A DNA stretch of 53,841 bases from CAYVIB01 sp964451365. Its GTDB lineage: Bacteria > Pseudomonadota > Gammaproteobacteria > Pseudomonadales > Cellvibrionaceae. Positions 7,770 to 16,385 of the stretch are shown here, piece by piece. Numbering within the stretch: position 1 is the stretch's first letter; each line of letters starts with the position of its first letter. The position numbers were made by a program, and so were the translations under genes. Under the pieces are notes generated by a model that made no database searches, was not told the DNA's origin, and worked only from the letters and a program-made list of their open reading frames with translations. The DNA lies in assembly GCA_964451365.1 (NCBI GenBank), contig CAYVIB010000034.1, positions 1-53,841 of the forward strand, given 5' to 3'.

Positions 7770-8224
7770 ACATTTGCTCTGGCAAAAAATGTAGGAGACA
7801 TTTAGTGGCAGGTGCTTTGAAAAGGCCGGGTCTTGTGAGAACAGGCTTTTTCAAGGTGGACTGCCCGCTGTTGCTCCGGTACGACCTGAATACGCCGGAT
7901 CAATGAGGCAAGCAGGAGCAACTAAAATGCCATACCTATTTTTTGGTGGATAATCAATAAGTTAAGAGTAGTTTCGGAAAGCCGTCTGTAAACGCTTTCG
8001 ACAATTTTCTGCGTTATCGCACATTGTAAGGCTCAACAGCAGGCTCAGCCATTAGTCCCGGTTGCGGCCGTTGCCTCTTTGCCCCATTGCGATATCCGAG
8101 CGTCACTGGCGCGCTACAAACAGCCATGTTTTCGGGTGGCACACATTACCCGCCACGCTTCAGCATTGATAAAGAATGGAAGTGAGACCGGTGGGCGCAA
8201 GATAAGCAAAAAATATTTGCAAAT
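7770..8224. other. Intergenic region upstream of TonB-dependent receptor
   Basis: Roughly 450 bases separate the leftward VPEID-CTERM gene and the rightward receptor gene. An open frame runs from 8079 into the receptor gene, but it lacks a signal peptide at its start, so I treat it as upstream sequence. No other element is clear apart from the Fur-like box near its right end. Confidence 0.35.
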
Positions 8225-8243
8225 GAGAGTTGTTATCATTAAC
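8225..8243 (+). promoter_or_regulatory. Possible Fur box upstream of TonB-dependent receptor
   Basis: The 19-base site GAGAGTTGTTATCATTAAC matches the Fur consensus GATAATGATAATCATTATC at about 13 positions, mostly in the right half. It lies 55 bases before the receptor start, as expected for an iron-repressed uptake gene. Confidence 0.45.
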
Positions 8244-8297
8244 ATCCTCAACCTTATTTGTTTTCAGCGACAACAGCATAACCAAAAAGGAATCAGA

Positions 8298-10388
8298 ATG
8301 AGCAACAAAAGTCTCCGCCGCGTTATTACCGCCATTACAGCGTTGGCCGCGCTTCCGGCCGTGGCACAGGAATCCCAATCGATATTGGAAGAAACCCAGG
8401 TGTGGGGTACGCGGGTCTGGGCCTCTTCCCTGGCACTCGATGAAGACGATGTTGCCATCAAGCAGGCGGACCATATCAGCGACCTGCTGCGACCCATTCC
8501 GGGGGTGGATGTGGGGGGAGCCCACTCGCTGAACCAGCGCATCACCATCCGCAGCATGGACGACAAGGACCTGCGCATCACCATCGACGGCGCCAACCAG
8601 AACACCTACATGTACCACCATATGGGCAACCTGCAGATCCATGCGGATATCCTGCAGTCGGCCGAAATCGAGCTGGGTACCAACTCGGTTGTCAACGGTG
8701 GGTTGGGTGGCTCGGTGCACTTTGAAACCAAAACCGCCGCCCAGCTGTTAAGGGACGGGCAGCAATTCGGTGCTCGCGTGCAGGCCGGCTATGGGAATAA
8801 CTACGGTAGTAGCCTGGCGCTGACCGGTTATGGCCAGTTGACGGAGTCGTTGGATGTACTCGCTTACTACAACGGGATCGTACGCGATAACTACACCGTG
8901 GGTGGTGGGGAAATCCTCGATGCCGATGGTAATGAAATTCCCGGAACCGACGGTGAGGTCCGCGGGCTCGAGGGCGACCTGAGCGACATACTGTTGAAGT
9001 TCGGCTGGGAGATTGGGGAAAACCAGCGGCTGGAGCTGGGTTATGAAATGTATAAGGACGAGGGGGATTATAGCTACCGGCCCGATATGGGACTGGCGAC
9101 GGACCTGGCGATTACCAACAGCCTGGATGTTCCCTTGTTATGGCCGACGGAATTTACCCGCGATACATTGACGTTGAACTACGACGCCTGGTTGGGCGAC
9201 CACACCACCATCAAGGCCGCGCTGTTCAAAAACACCAGCGAACTCTGGCGAGACGAAAGAGGGTGGTCGGCGAATCCCGCGTTTGCCGCCAGCGCCGGAT
9301 TTGTTGAAGGCGAAGCGGAGAACACCGGCCTGAACCTGCTGGCTGAAACACAGTTCGGCAACCAGGTTTTTGCCTACGGTGTCGAGGCTATCAACTACGA
9401 TACTTATTACAGCACCACGGGAGATGGCGGCGCGTCATCCGGAGAGGATGCCACCAGCACCGCCGTTTTTGTCCAGGATCGAATTGAAATGGGCAGGTTT
9501 GCGCTCATTCCCGGTGTGCGTTACAACCATTACGAACTTGACGCGGTGGTAGTGGACGATTCGTATTCCGAAGTGACCGGCGCACTGGCCGGCGAATTTG
9601 AACCAACGGATAATCTCCTGTTTAAACTCAGCGTCACGCAGCTGTTTAAAGGACCGGAAATCGGCGAGGTATTTACCGGTGCGGGTCTTTACGACGCGCT
9701 CAACCTCGATATTGAAGCCGAGACCGGACTCAACACAGAATTTTCCATCGCCTGGCGCAATGACCTGTTTGATGCCGGCGTCACCGTGTTCGAAACCGAA
9801 ATCGAAAATTATATTTACGACTATGCGTGGAGTTTGAACAACGAGTACTGGAAAGACAATGTGGGCGATATGACGCTGGACGGTTATGAAGCCTACGCCG
9901 GCATCACTGTCGATAATTTATTTGTCCAGTTGACATACTCCGTGGCAGACAGTGAGCTCGACGCCTACGCGCCCTACAATAACCCGGCCGATGAAGACCG
10001 CTACCTGGACGGCGCGCGTATCGATCGCAAACAGGGGGATACCTTCGGAATCAACCTGGATTACGAACTGCCGGATATCGATGTAGCATTGCATTGGGAC
10101 GTTATGATTGTCGATGACCTGGAAGCCGGCCGCGACCTGGACGGCGCCACCCTGGATAACTCCAAGGACGGCTTCACCGTTCACAACATCTCGGCGCGCT
10201 GGGCGCCGGCCGAAGGCGTCATGGGAGGGTTTTCCCTGACTGTGGGCGTAGACAACCTGTTCGATGAATTTTACGCGTCACAGTCATCAAGAACCGGTGT
10301 TTCATTTCACCCGCGATTCGGTGAGCTTTATTTGCAGGATTACGAACCCGGCCGCAACATCAAGGCCACTCTGGCTTATACGTTTTAA
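8298..10388 (+). CDS. TonB-dependent outer-membrane receptor (metal/siderophore or heme type)
   Basis: This is a 696-residue outer-membrane protein. The ATG at 8298 is chosen because AAGGAATC precedes it and a clean signal peptide (to AVAQ, about residue 24) follows. The N-terminal plug domain includes ISDLLRPIPGVDVGG, ITIRSMDDKDLRITIDGA and a SVVNGGLGGSVHFETK segment typical of plug ends. The beta-barrel ends in an aromatic residue (LAYTF). The substrate is not evident. The plug style resembles heme/hemoglobin-type receptors more than ferric-hydroxamate ones. It heads a probable operon with PepSY, DUF2271 and DUF4198 genes, a combination seen around iron or metal uptake receptors. Confidence 0.85.
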   Translation: MSNKSLRRVITAITALAALPAVAQESQSILEETQVWGTRVWASSLALDEDDVAIKQADHISDLLRPIPGVDVGGAHSLNQRITIRSMDDKDLRITIDGANQNTYMYHHMGNLQIHADILQSAEIELGTNSVVNGGLGGSVHFETKTAAQLLRDGQQFGARVQAGYGNNYGSSLALTGYGQLTESLDVLAYYNGIVRDNYTVGGGEILDADGNEIPGTDGEVRGLEGDLSDILLKFGWEIGENQRLELGYEMYKDEGDYSYRPDMGLATDLAITNSLDVPLLWPTEFTRDTLTLNYDAWLGDHTTIKAALFKNTSELWRDERGWSANPAFAASAGFVEGEAENTGLNLLAETQFGNQVFAYGVEAINYDTYYSTTGDGGASSGEDATSTAVFVQDRIEMGRFALIPGVRYNHYELDAVVVDDSYSEVTGALAGEFEPTDNLLFKLSVTQLFKGPEIGEVFTGAGLYDALNLDIEAETGLNTEFSIAWRNDLFDAGVTVFETEIENYIYDYAWSLNNEYWKDNVGDMTLDGYEAYAGITVDNLFVQLTYSVADSELDAYAPYNNPADEDRYLDGARIDRKQGDTFGINLDYELPDIDVALHWDVMIVDDLEAGRDLDGATLDNSKDGFTVHNISARWAPAEGVMGGFSLTVGVDNLFDEFYASQSSRTGVSFHPRFGELYLQDYEPGRNIKATLAYTF

Positions 10389-10440
10389 TTGACCCGATCC
10401 GGATTGTTTTCACTAATGCGGCGCTTCATTTTACTTCATT

Positions 10441-10555
10441 CCCGTAGGGGCGGCCCTTGCGGCCGCCCGGATAACCGAAAAGATTATCCAACGGCGGGCA
10501 CATGGGGCCGTCCCCCTCGATCGTGTGGGGCGGGTAAGTGCCAGCGCCACCCGCC
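10441..10555. repeat. Cluster of intergenic palindromes (REP-like)
   Basis: Three adjacent inverted repeats fill the gap between receptor and PepSY genes. GGGCGGCC/GGCCGCCC with a short loop lies within 10445-10468. GGATAA/TTATCC is at 10469-10489. GGCGGGT/ACCCGCC is at 10529-10555. The first 24-base unit recurs at 22571-22594 with only two C/T differences. Such elements are usually mobile-like REP sequences or mRNA stabilisers; no function can be read directly. Confidence 0.6.
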
Positions 10556-10575
10556 GATTTCCATAAGCAATTAAA

Positions 10576-11217
10576 ATGGCAAAGAAAAAACTTTGGGCAT
10601 GGACAAAGTCCAAACGCGCGAAGCAGATATTTTCGGTATGCCGCTGGCTGCATATCTATTTGTCCACCGCGTTATTTAGTTTATTAATTGTTTTTTGTTT
10701 TACGGGGATTTTATTGAATCATCCGAACTGGTTGAGTAACAACACGGAGGCGGGCGAAAAAACACTTTCCCTGCCGGCCGATATTGTGGAATCGCTCGAC
10801 GGGAATGAAACGCCACCGGTGGAGCAAATCCGGCGCTACATTGAAAAGCAAACCGGCCTGCGGGAGCCGCGAAAAATTGACATGGACCTGGAGTTGGGCG
10901 AAATAACGTTTGATTATCCCCTGCCCGCGGGTTATGCGTTTGTCACAGTTTTTACCAATGGCGCGGAAGTGGTAATGGAGTACGAAAAGGGCAACCTGTG
11001 GGCGATATTGAACGATCTGCACAAGGGGCGGCATACCGGGCCTTATTGGTCCTGGGTGATTGATTTGTCAGCGGCGTTTATGATTGTTTTCGCCATCACC
11101 GGGTTGGCAATTTTGTTACAAGTGGGCAAACGTCGGGCAATGGGATTGATATTGGTAGTATCGGGTACGCTATTTCCCTGGCTCATTTATGTTACTTTGG
11201 TGCCGGGAATTGACTGA
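10576..11217 (+). CDS. PepSY-associated membrane protein
   Basis: This is a 213-residue inner-membrane protein. A first membrane helix (about 27-47, after CRWLHIYLST) is followed by a periplasmic PepSY-like domain and two more helices near the C-terminus (FMIVFAITGLAILL and GLILVVSGTLFPWLI). The W-L-H-x(n)-FTGI pattern and C-terminal HKGRHTG are features of the PepSY_TM family. Some members of that family act as ferric-siderophore reductases or accessory proteins for TonB-dependent receptors. It is shorter than the 4-helix version at 22.6-23.9 kb. It follows the receptor gene and lies 12 bases from the DUF2271 gene. Confidence 0.75.
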   Translation: MAKKKLWAWTKSKRAKQIFSVCRWLHIYLSTALFSLLIVFCFTGILLNHPNWLSNNTEAGEKTLSLPADIVESLDGNETPPVEQIRRYIEKQTGLREPRKIDMDLELGEITFDYPLPAGYAFVTVFTNGAEVVMEYEKGNLWAILNDLHKGRHTGPYWSWVIDLSAAFMIVFAITGLAILLQVGKRRAMGLILVVSGTLFPWLIYVTLVPGID

Positions 11218-11229
11218 CAGAGGCAACGA

Positions 11230-11733
11230 ATGAATCGTTATTTCGGGAAAAGTATTTTTCTCGTGCTGCTGCTTTTTTCCAGTGCCATCGCCGCGGAAAT
11301 CGTTGAAGTGACGGTAACGGTGCCGGAAATGGATACCAGTCCCTACCATCGCCCGTACGTGGCAGTGTGGGTGGAAACAGCGGAGCGCGAAGGCGTGCAC
11401 ACCATAGCCGTATGGCACGAACAGGGCGAATGGCTGCGCGATATGCGCCAGTGGTGGCGAAAACTGGGAAGAAAAAAACAACCTTCATATGATGCCGTTA
11501 CCGGCGCCACGCGCAAACCCGGACAATATTCGTTGAGCTGGAACCTGATGGATACCGGGGGAAACAAAATTCCGCCGGGCGAATATTACATCAGTGTCGA
11601 AGCCGCGCGGGAAGAGGGAGGCCGAAGTTATCTTCGGCAAAAAGTGGTACTCGGCAAAAATCAAAAACAGGAATATTCACAGCAGGGCGACATTGAGCTG
11701 GGCCGGTTCACCGTTCGGGTTATTCCGCAATAA
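11230..11733 (+). CDS. DUF2271 periplasmic protein
   Basis: This is a 167-residue protein with a signal peptide (cleavage near AIAA, residue 19). The body has the DUF2271 pattern: YVAVWVETAEREGVHTIAVW near the start, then WLRDMRQWWRK, VTGATRKPGQYSLSWNL, and GEYYISVEAAREEGG. The family is a small secreted beta-domain of unknown activity found with PepSY and TonB-dependent receptor genes. It sits between the PepSY and DUF4198 genes in one likely transcript. Confidence 0.75.
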   Translation: MNRYFGKSIFLVLLLFSSAIAAEIVEVTVTVPEMDTSPYHRPYVAVWVETAEREGVHTIAVWHEQGEWLRDMRQWWRKLGRKKQPSYDAVTGATRKPGQYSLSWNLMDTGGNKIPPGEYYISVEAAREEGGRSYLRQKVVLGKNQKQEYSQQGDIELGRFTVRVIPQ

Positions 11734-11768
11734 CGGTTGGCCAATAAGCTGCAAGGCAGAAGAGGAAA

Positions 11769-12662
11769 ATGAATATGTCACTGATTAACAATATATGGAC
11801 CTGGGTCAAAATTGTTTTAGCTGCCGGTCTCATTTTGTTTGCGCTTTTGTTTCTGGCGCAAAAGGCCCGCGCGCACGGCCGTTTTATTCTTCCCACGCAC
11901 ACCGTGCTATCCGGAGAACAGGCGCAAACCGTGGGGCTGATTTCCAGTATTTCCAATGACATTTTCCACCCGGATCGTGCCCTGGGAGATAACGGCAAGG
12001 GCGTGGTCGATCCGGAATTGAAAAACCTGTTCAGTATCCTGCGGGAAAAAGTCATTCTGCCGGACGGCAGTGTATCGGAGGATATCCGCTGGCAGGCCTT
12101 CGCCCGGTTTTCCGTGGCTGATTTGCCGGTTGATAAGCCCGGCACTTACCGCGTCAGCCTGATCCAACCCGAAGTACATATGACCACCTTTAAAAAACCG
12201 GACGGCACACCGTGGCGTACCTTCGGCAAAATGCAGAATATTCCCGGGGGCGCGACGGATATCGTTCGCCGAACAACCGCGTCGCGGGTGGACACCTTTA
12301 TCACCTACAATAACGCCACTCGAAAAGCCGTCGAGCCGACCGGTGTCGGCCTTGAGCTGGCCGGGGAAACCCACCCGAACGATTTGTTTACCGGGGAGCC
12401 GGTCAAATTCCGCCTGTTCTTTAATGGCAAGCCCGTCGGGCCGGGAGTGAAAGGGCATTTCATCAGGCAGTCCACCCGCCACCGCAACCAGCGCGATGCA
12501 ATTGAAGTGGAAACAGATAAGGACGGCCGTTTTTCAGTGACATTCGATGAAGCGGGTTTTTATCTCCTGGAAGCGGAATATGCCTTCCCCGGTGAAACAG
12601 GCTCCGAAGTGGATATGCACCACCACGGACTCTATTTGACGCTGGAAGTTTTCCCTGAATAA
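11769..12662 (+). CDS. DUF4198 periplasmic protein
   Basis: This is a 297-residue exported protein. AGAAGAGGAAA precedes the ATG. One hydrophobic segment (about 13-33) may be a signal peptide or an uncleaved anchor; it ends at KARAHGRFILPTH, the conserved AH.x(F/W)..P start of DUF4198. The middle part has a beta-rich domain and near the end come DGRFSVTFDEAGFYLLEAEY and a MHHHGLYLTLEV histidine cluster. Relatives include NikM-like metal-uptake components and proteins beside TonB-dependent receptors, so a role in periplasmic metal handling is plausible. A strong terminator follows. Confidence 0.75.
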   Translation: MNMSLINNIWTWVKIVLAAGLILFALLFLAQKARAHGRFILPTHTVLSGEQAQTVGLISSISNDIFHPDRALGDNGKGVVDPELKNLFSILREKVILPDGSVSEDIRWQAFARFSVADLPVDKPGTYRVSLIQPEVHMTTFKKPDGTPWRTFGKMQNIPGGATDIVRRTTASRVDTFITYNNATRKAVEPTGVGLELAGETHPNDLFTGEPVKFRLFFNGKPVGPGVKGHFIRQSTRHRNQRDAIEVETDKDGRFSVTFDEAGFYLLEAEYAFPGETGSEVDMHHHGLYLTLEVFPE

Positions 12663-12694
12663 TTTTGTAATCAGCTTTCTTTCCTTCGACCTTT

Positions 12695-12725
12695 AGGCGG
12701 ATAAGCATAGCTATCCGCCTTTTTT
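12695..12725 (+). terminator. Intrinsic terminator after the receptor/DUF4198 operon
   Basis: Perfect 9-base arms AGGCGGATA and TATCCGCCT with an 8-base loop are followed by a T run. The hairpin begins 32 bases after the DUF4198 stop codon. Confidence 0.9.
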
Positions 12726-13169
12726 CGTTAAGCGCTGGTCCCGAAGGCGGGGCCATTGGCCCTCCGGAATAATTCGCGGAAGAGGGATAACATTCCGGGA
12801 TACCTCAACTTTTTCTACGCACGCGCCAGCGGACATCCAGATGAAACCCTGCTGCAATGCCTGGGATCTCTTTATCCCGGCTACGCGCATTCCCGCCCTC
12901 CGGGTTTAGATGCCGCTGCCCTGAATTTTTCAGGATTTCCATAATCCGGATTCCCGGCAGGGCAACCTTCAGTTCAATCACACAATTCCGCTATTTTCGC
13001 TTCTCCGTCCGGTGGTGGGGTTCCGATCCCCAATTACCGAATTTCTCCCATTCCACGCCTTTTATGTAAACCGACAAAAAGAAGTAGCCGAAAGCCGGAG
13101 CTTTACGCGCCATTAATTTCCCAGTGGCGCTTCAGTCCCTGGCATCCCGGTTTAATAGTGCATACTATA
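12726..13169. other. Non-coding stretch before the hydroxamate operon
   Basis: About 440 bases contain only short overlapping open frames without ribosome binding sites or recognisable products. Nothing else is supported here. Confidence 0.35.
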
Positions 13170-13188
13170 GATAATAATAATCATTCTT
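13170..13188 (+). promoter_or_regulatory. Fur box of the hydroxamate siderophore operon
   Basis: GATAATAATAATCATTCTT matches the 19-base Fur consensus at about 16 positions. It lies 52 bases before the first gene's ATG in an AT-rich promoter region. Iron-replete Fur is expected to repress the whole downstream operon. Confidence 0.85.
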
Positions 13189-13240
13189 ATAATAATTTAG
13201 ATTCAATAATGAGTGTAAAAACGTCAGATAAGGAACAACG

Positions 13241-14581
13241 ATGAATAACAACGATGCCGTCCATGATTTTGTCGCGGTGGGTGTGGGCCCCTTTAACCTG
13301 GGCCTCGCATGCCTGTCGTCAGCGCTTACCGATTTGCGTTGCGTTTTCCTGGATAAAGGGGAGGAATTTAACTGGCATCCCGGAATGTTGATTGACGGTG
13401 TTACCTTGCAAAGCCCCTTTCTGGCGGACCTGGTTTCCATGGCGGACCCCACCAGCCCTTTCAGTTATTTGAATTATCGAAAGCAGCAGGGGAGCCTTTT
13501 TAATTTTTTTGTCCGCGAAAACTATTATCTGGAGCGACAGGAATACAACCGATATTGTCGATGGGCAGTCTCCCGGCTGGACAATATCCGTTTTAACCAT
13601 CATGTCGAGCAGGTGGTTTATCACCCGGAGCAACGCGTTTATCGGGTGAGTGGCATCGAAACAAAAGAAAACGAACCGTTCAGTTTTCTGGCGAAAAAAC
13701 TCGTTGTGGGTATCGGCATGAAGCCGCGAATTCCGGATTGCCTTCGTTCCGTTCCCAACGGAATTGACCTGCATTCATCCCGCTACCTGAAAAGCAAACC
13801 GGATTTGCAGAAGAGAAAAAAAATAACGGTTATCGGTGGCGGGCAAAGCGGCGCGGAAATATTTTACGACCTGCTGAAGGACAGCGGGCATTTTGGTTAT
13901 CAGCTTGACTGGGTAACGCGCGCGCCGAGATTTTTCCAGATGGAAACAGCAAAGCTGACACTGGAAATCCTGTCCGGCGATTACGGCACATATTTCCACG
14001 CGCTGGATAAACCCACCAAGCAAAAAATTATTGAAGAACAAAAAAGTATTTACAACGGCGTCAATCAATCGTTGATCGACAAAATTTACGACTTTCTGGA
14101 TGCGAGCCGGCATGGCGAATTACCGCAAGTACAGTTAATGCCATGTATGAACCTGATCGACGTTGAGCAGGATAACAACACTGATGGATTCTTCCTGCTG
14201 TTCGCGCATACCCAGACCGACCAGCGCTATCAAACCCACACCGACGGTTTGGTTCTCTCAAGCGGTTACCTGTACGAAGTTCCCCCGTTTATGGAGGGAG
14301 TTTTCGACCGCATCGACCGTGACGAACAGGGTAAATACCGGCAGAAGGAAAACTGGTCGGTGGATATTCACGGACGCGAAATTTTTGTCCAGAACGCGGG
14401 TTTTGAAAGCCATGGATTGATCAACCAGGACCTGGGAATGGCCTGTTACCGCAACAGCCGCATACTCCGGGAAATTACCGGTCGGGATATCTATCCGGTT
14501 GAACGCCGGTTCGCCTTCCAGAGTTTCGCGCCGGGAATGGAATCTGGCTGGGAATGTGTGGGTGACGGAGCGGCGCGATGA
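13241..14581 (+). CDS. alcA: Diamine/ornithine/lysine N-monooxygenase (AlcA/IucD family)
   Basis: This is an FAD- and NADPH-dependent enzyme that N-hydroxylates a diamine or basic amino acid to make the hydroxamate precursor. The 446-residue protein has an N-terminal FAD motif GVGPFNLGLA (residues about 14-23), the family phrases MLIDGVTLQSPFLADLVSM and PTSPFSYLNY, and the NADPH motif VIGGGQSGAE near residue 198. The C-terminal part has FVQNAGFESHGL. It is the first gene after a strong Fur box, with AAGGAAC before the ATG, and its stop overlaps the MFS start (ATGA). With a Rieske oxygenase and a decarboxylase downstream, an AlcA-like putrescine hydroxylase is favoured over IucD; the symbol reflects that inference. 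Confidence 0.85.
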   Translation: MNNNDAVHDFVAVGVGPFNLGLACLSSALTDLRCVFLDKGEEFNWHPGMLIDGVTLQSPFLADLVSMADPTSPFSYLNYRKQQGSLFNFFVRENYYLERQEYNRYCRWAVSRLDNIRFNHHVEQVVYHPEQRVYRVSGIETKENEPFSFLAKKLVVGIGMKPRIPDCLRSVPNGIDLHSSRYLKSKPDLQKRKKITVIGGGQSGAEIFYDLLKDSGHFGYQLDWVTRAPRFFQMETAKLTLEILSGDYGTYFHALDKPTKQKIIEEQKSIYNGVNQSLIDKIYDFLDASRHGELPQVQLMPCMNLIDVEQDNNTDGFFLLFAHTQTDQRYQTHTDGLVLSSGYLYEVPPFMEGVFDRIDRDEQGKYRQKENWSVDIHGREIFVQNAGFESHGLINQDLGMACYRNSRILREITGRDIYPVERRFAFQSFAPGMESGWECVGDGAAR

Positions 14582-15810
14582 TTTTAAGAGTCGCTATCCT
14601 GGTCATGTCCGCCTGTGGGGTTATCAGTGACTCCATTCTCATCGCGTTTTATCCGCAATTTTTTGAAATGCGCTATGGGCTGACAAGCCCGGTGCATGTG
14701 GGCGCCTATATCGCGGCTATTTCGATTGCGGTCATGTGCGCGTTGCCGTTCTGGGCGAGACTCACACGCCGGATTGAAACACTGCATCTGTTATGGATAA
14801 CACAATTTATCGCCGGATTACTGGCTATTGCCAGCGCGAATGCGCCGACCGTACAGGTGTATTGGGTATTGACGATGCTGATGTTCGTTATGAAAGCGAG
14901 CTATCTATTGCTTTTTCCGTACCTGATGCGTGAGGAAAAACCGGAAAATCACGGCATGGTTATTGGCATGGTCTCCGTTGTTGTGCATATGGGCGCAATT
15001 TTCGGTGCGTCCGTTGGCGGCTCCGCGTTGCAATATCTCGGCCCCGAGGCGAGCGTGCGCCTGATGGCGGTGGGGGATTTCGTGCAAATGGGAATATGCC
15101 TGTTTCTTATTTTTTCCGGTAACAAGGCAAGCATTAACAGTGACAAAGCACGAGCGGAAAAAAGTGAAAGCGTGAGACGACCTGCCGGAGCGTGGATCGC
15201 ACTGGCGAAACTCAGCGGCCTGATGTTGCTTTTCGATATAAGTGCCTATCTCGTGCGGCCATTCTTTTCCGTCTACTGGGAATCGATCTATTCCTCCGGT
15301 AACCAAACCATTACCGGGGTGGTGTTTGCGATACCGGGTATGGTGGCAATCGTCGGATTGATAATCAACAAATCCCTTCTGAAAAACAAGTTTCCCCGCC
15401 TGGATCATACATCGGCAAACCTTGTCATCGGCGCGGTCGGTTTGGTATTGCAGGCATCGTCTTCGCCGCTGTTGGTGCTGATCGGCCGTTGCCTTTACGG
15501 GTGGAGCCTGTTCCAGGTCATTGTCAAGCTGGAAGTCACCCTGTTTCGCATCAGTCAACCGGCCTTTTACGACCGCGATTTTGCGGTTACCAATTTTTTC
15601 CAGAATCTCGGTGTTCTCCTGTCTTCCTTTGCCGCGGGGTATATCGTCAGTTGGATCGGTGTGCCCATGACCTTCGCGCTGGCCGCTGGTGGACTCATTT
15701 TCACCGCCATTATCGACCGAAGCCTGTTTGGCGTTGACCGGCATCATCAAAGCGGGCTCGCGGCGAGCGATACGCATCAACCAAAACAATTTGCGCTGGA
15801 GGAAGGATGA
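14578..15810 (+). CDS. MFS transporter, probable siderophore exporter (AlcS-like)
   Basis: This is a 410-residue transporter with about 12 hydrophobic helices in two halves, separated by a basic/polar loop near residues 180-200 (KASINSDKARAEKSESVRR). Its position inside the siderophore operon, overlapping genes on both sides by 4 bases (ATGA), points to export of the finished siderophore, the role of AlcS and similar proteins. A role in import of the ferric form cannot be excluded from sequence alone. Confidence 0.8.
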   Translation: MILRVAILVMSACGVISDSILIAFYPQFFEMRYGLTSPVHVGAYIAAISIAVMCALPFWARLTRRIETLHLLWITQFIAGLLAIASANAPTVQVYWVLTMLMFVMKASYLLLFPYLMREEKPENHGMVIGMVSVVVHMGAIFGASVGGSALQYLGPEASVRLMAVGDFVQMGICLFLIFSGNKASINSDKARAEKSESVRRPAGAWIALAKLSGLMLLFDISAYLVRPFFSVYWESIYSSGNQTITGVVFAIPGMVAIVGLIINKSLLKNKFPRLDHTSANLVIGAVGLVLQASSSPLLVLIGRCLYGWSLFQVIVKLEVTLFRISQPAFYDRDFAVTNFFQNLGVLLSSFAAGYIVSWIGVPMTFALAAGGLIFTAIIDRSLFGVDRHHQSGLAASDTHQPKQFALEEG

Positions 15811-16385
15811 ATAACTACATTGAAGAACTTGGCCTGAACCCGTGGATAGACCTGCGATTGTTGGATGTGCAGAACGATATCGAAACGGTTCATCGCTGGT
15901 TCCGGATGGAGTATGCCGCGTTCTGGAACATGCAGAACATGTCTTTTGAAGAAACCCGGCAGTTTTATGACGGCGTGCAAAAGGGAAATCAAATGGACGC
16001 CTATCTGGGATTTTACAAAGCTCGTCCCTCCTTCCTGATGGAGTGCTACCGGCCGGAGTACGACGAAGTTGGCAAGCATTATCCGGTAAAGCCGGGCGAT
16101 ATTGGCATGCACTTTATGGTCGGCCCTGTCGAAACGCGGGTTCCGGGTTTTACCCGCGATGTCCTGCGCCACATTATGGCGTTTCTGTTTTACCGGAAAA
16201 ATGCCAGGCGGATAGTGGTGGAACCGGATGTGAGAAACGACAAGGTGCACGCGCTAAATGCCTTTGTCGGCTTCCACTATGACGGCACTATTCAACTGGA
16301 GGAAAAGCAGGCCTGCTTGGGATTTTGTTCAAAAGAAAATTTTTTAAACACATTAGAAGGGGTAATGACCAGTGAATCAGTTTAA
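15807..16385 (+). CDS. alcB: Hydroxamate acyltransferase (AlcB/IucB-like GNAT)
   Basis: This enzyme transfers an acyl group, succinyl in alcaligin-type pathways, from CoA to the N-hydroxylated amine. The 192-residue protein fits the single-domain acyltransferase family. It has RWFRMEYAAFWNMQNMS early and FYKARPSFLMECYRPEYDEVGKHY (in part FLMECYRPEYDEVG) in the middle. The GNAT core GDIGMHFMVGP is followed by RIVVEPDVRNDKVHALNAFVGF, the usual CoA-binding end of these proteins. It overlaps the MFS gene by 4 bases and the NIS synthetase by 14. Confidence 0.88.
   Translation: MNNYIEELGLNPWIDLRLLDVQNDIETVHRWFRMEYAAFWNMQNMSFEETRQFYDGVQKGNQMDAYLGFYKARPSFLMECYRPEYDEVGKHYPVKPGDIGMHFMVGPVETRVPGFTRDVLRHIMAFLFYRKNARRIVVEPDVRNDKVHALNAFVGFHYDGTIQLEEKQACLGFCSKENFLNTLEGVMTSESV

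Noticed and set aside
8079..8297. An N-terminal extension of the TonB-dependent receptor at 8298
   Set aside because: The extension would bury the signal peptide; the internal ATG at 8298 has a ribosome binding site and a normal export signal.
12756..12944. A 62-codon frame in the gap before the hydroxamate operon
   Set aside because: No ribosome binding site, no recognisable features, and several overlapping frames of equal quality.
14905..15789. A 294-codon antisense frame in the MFS gene
   Set aside because: It lies opposite a convincing 12-helix transporter and shows only His/Gln-rich shadow composition.
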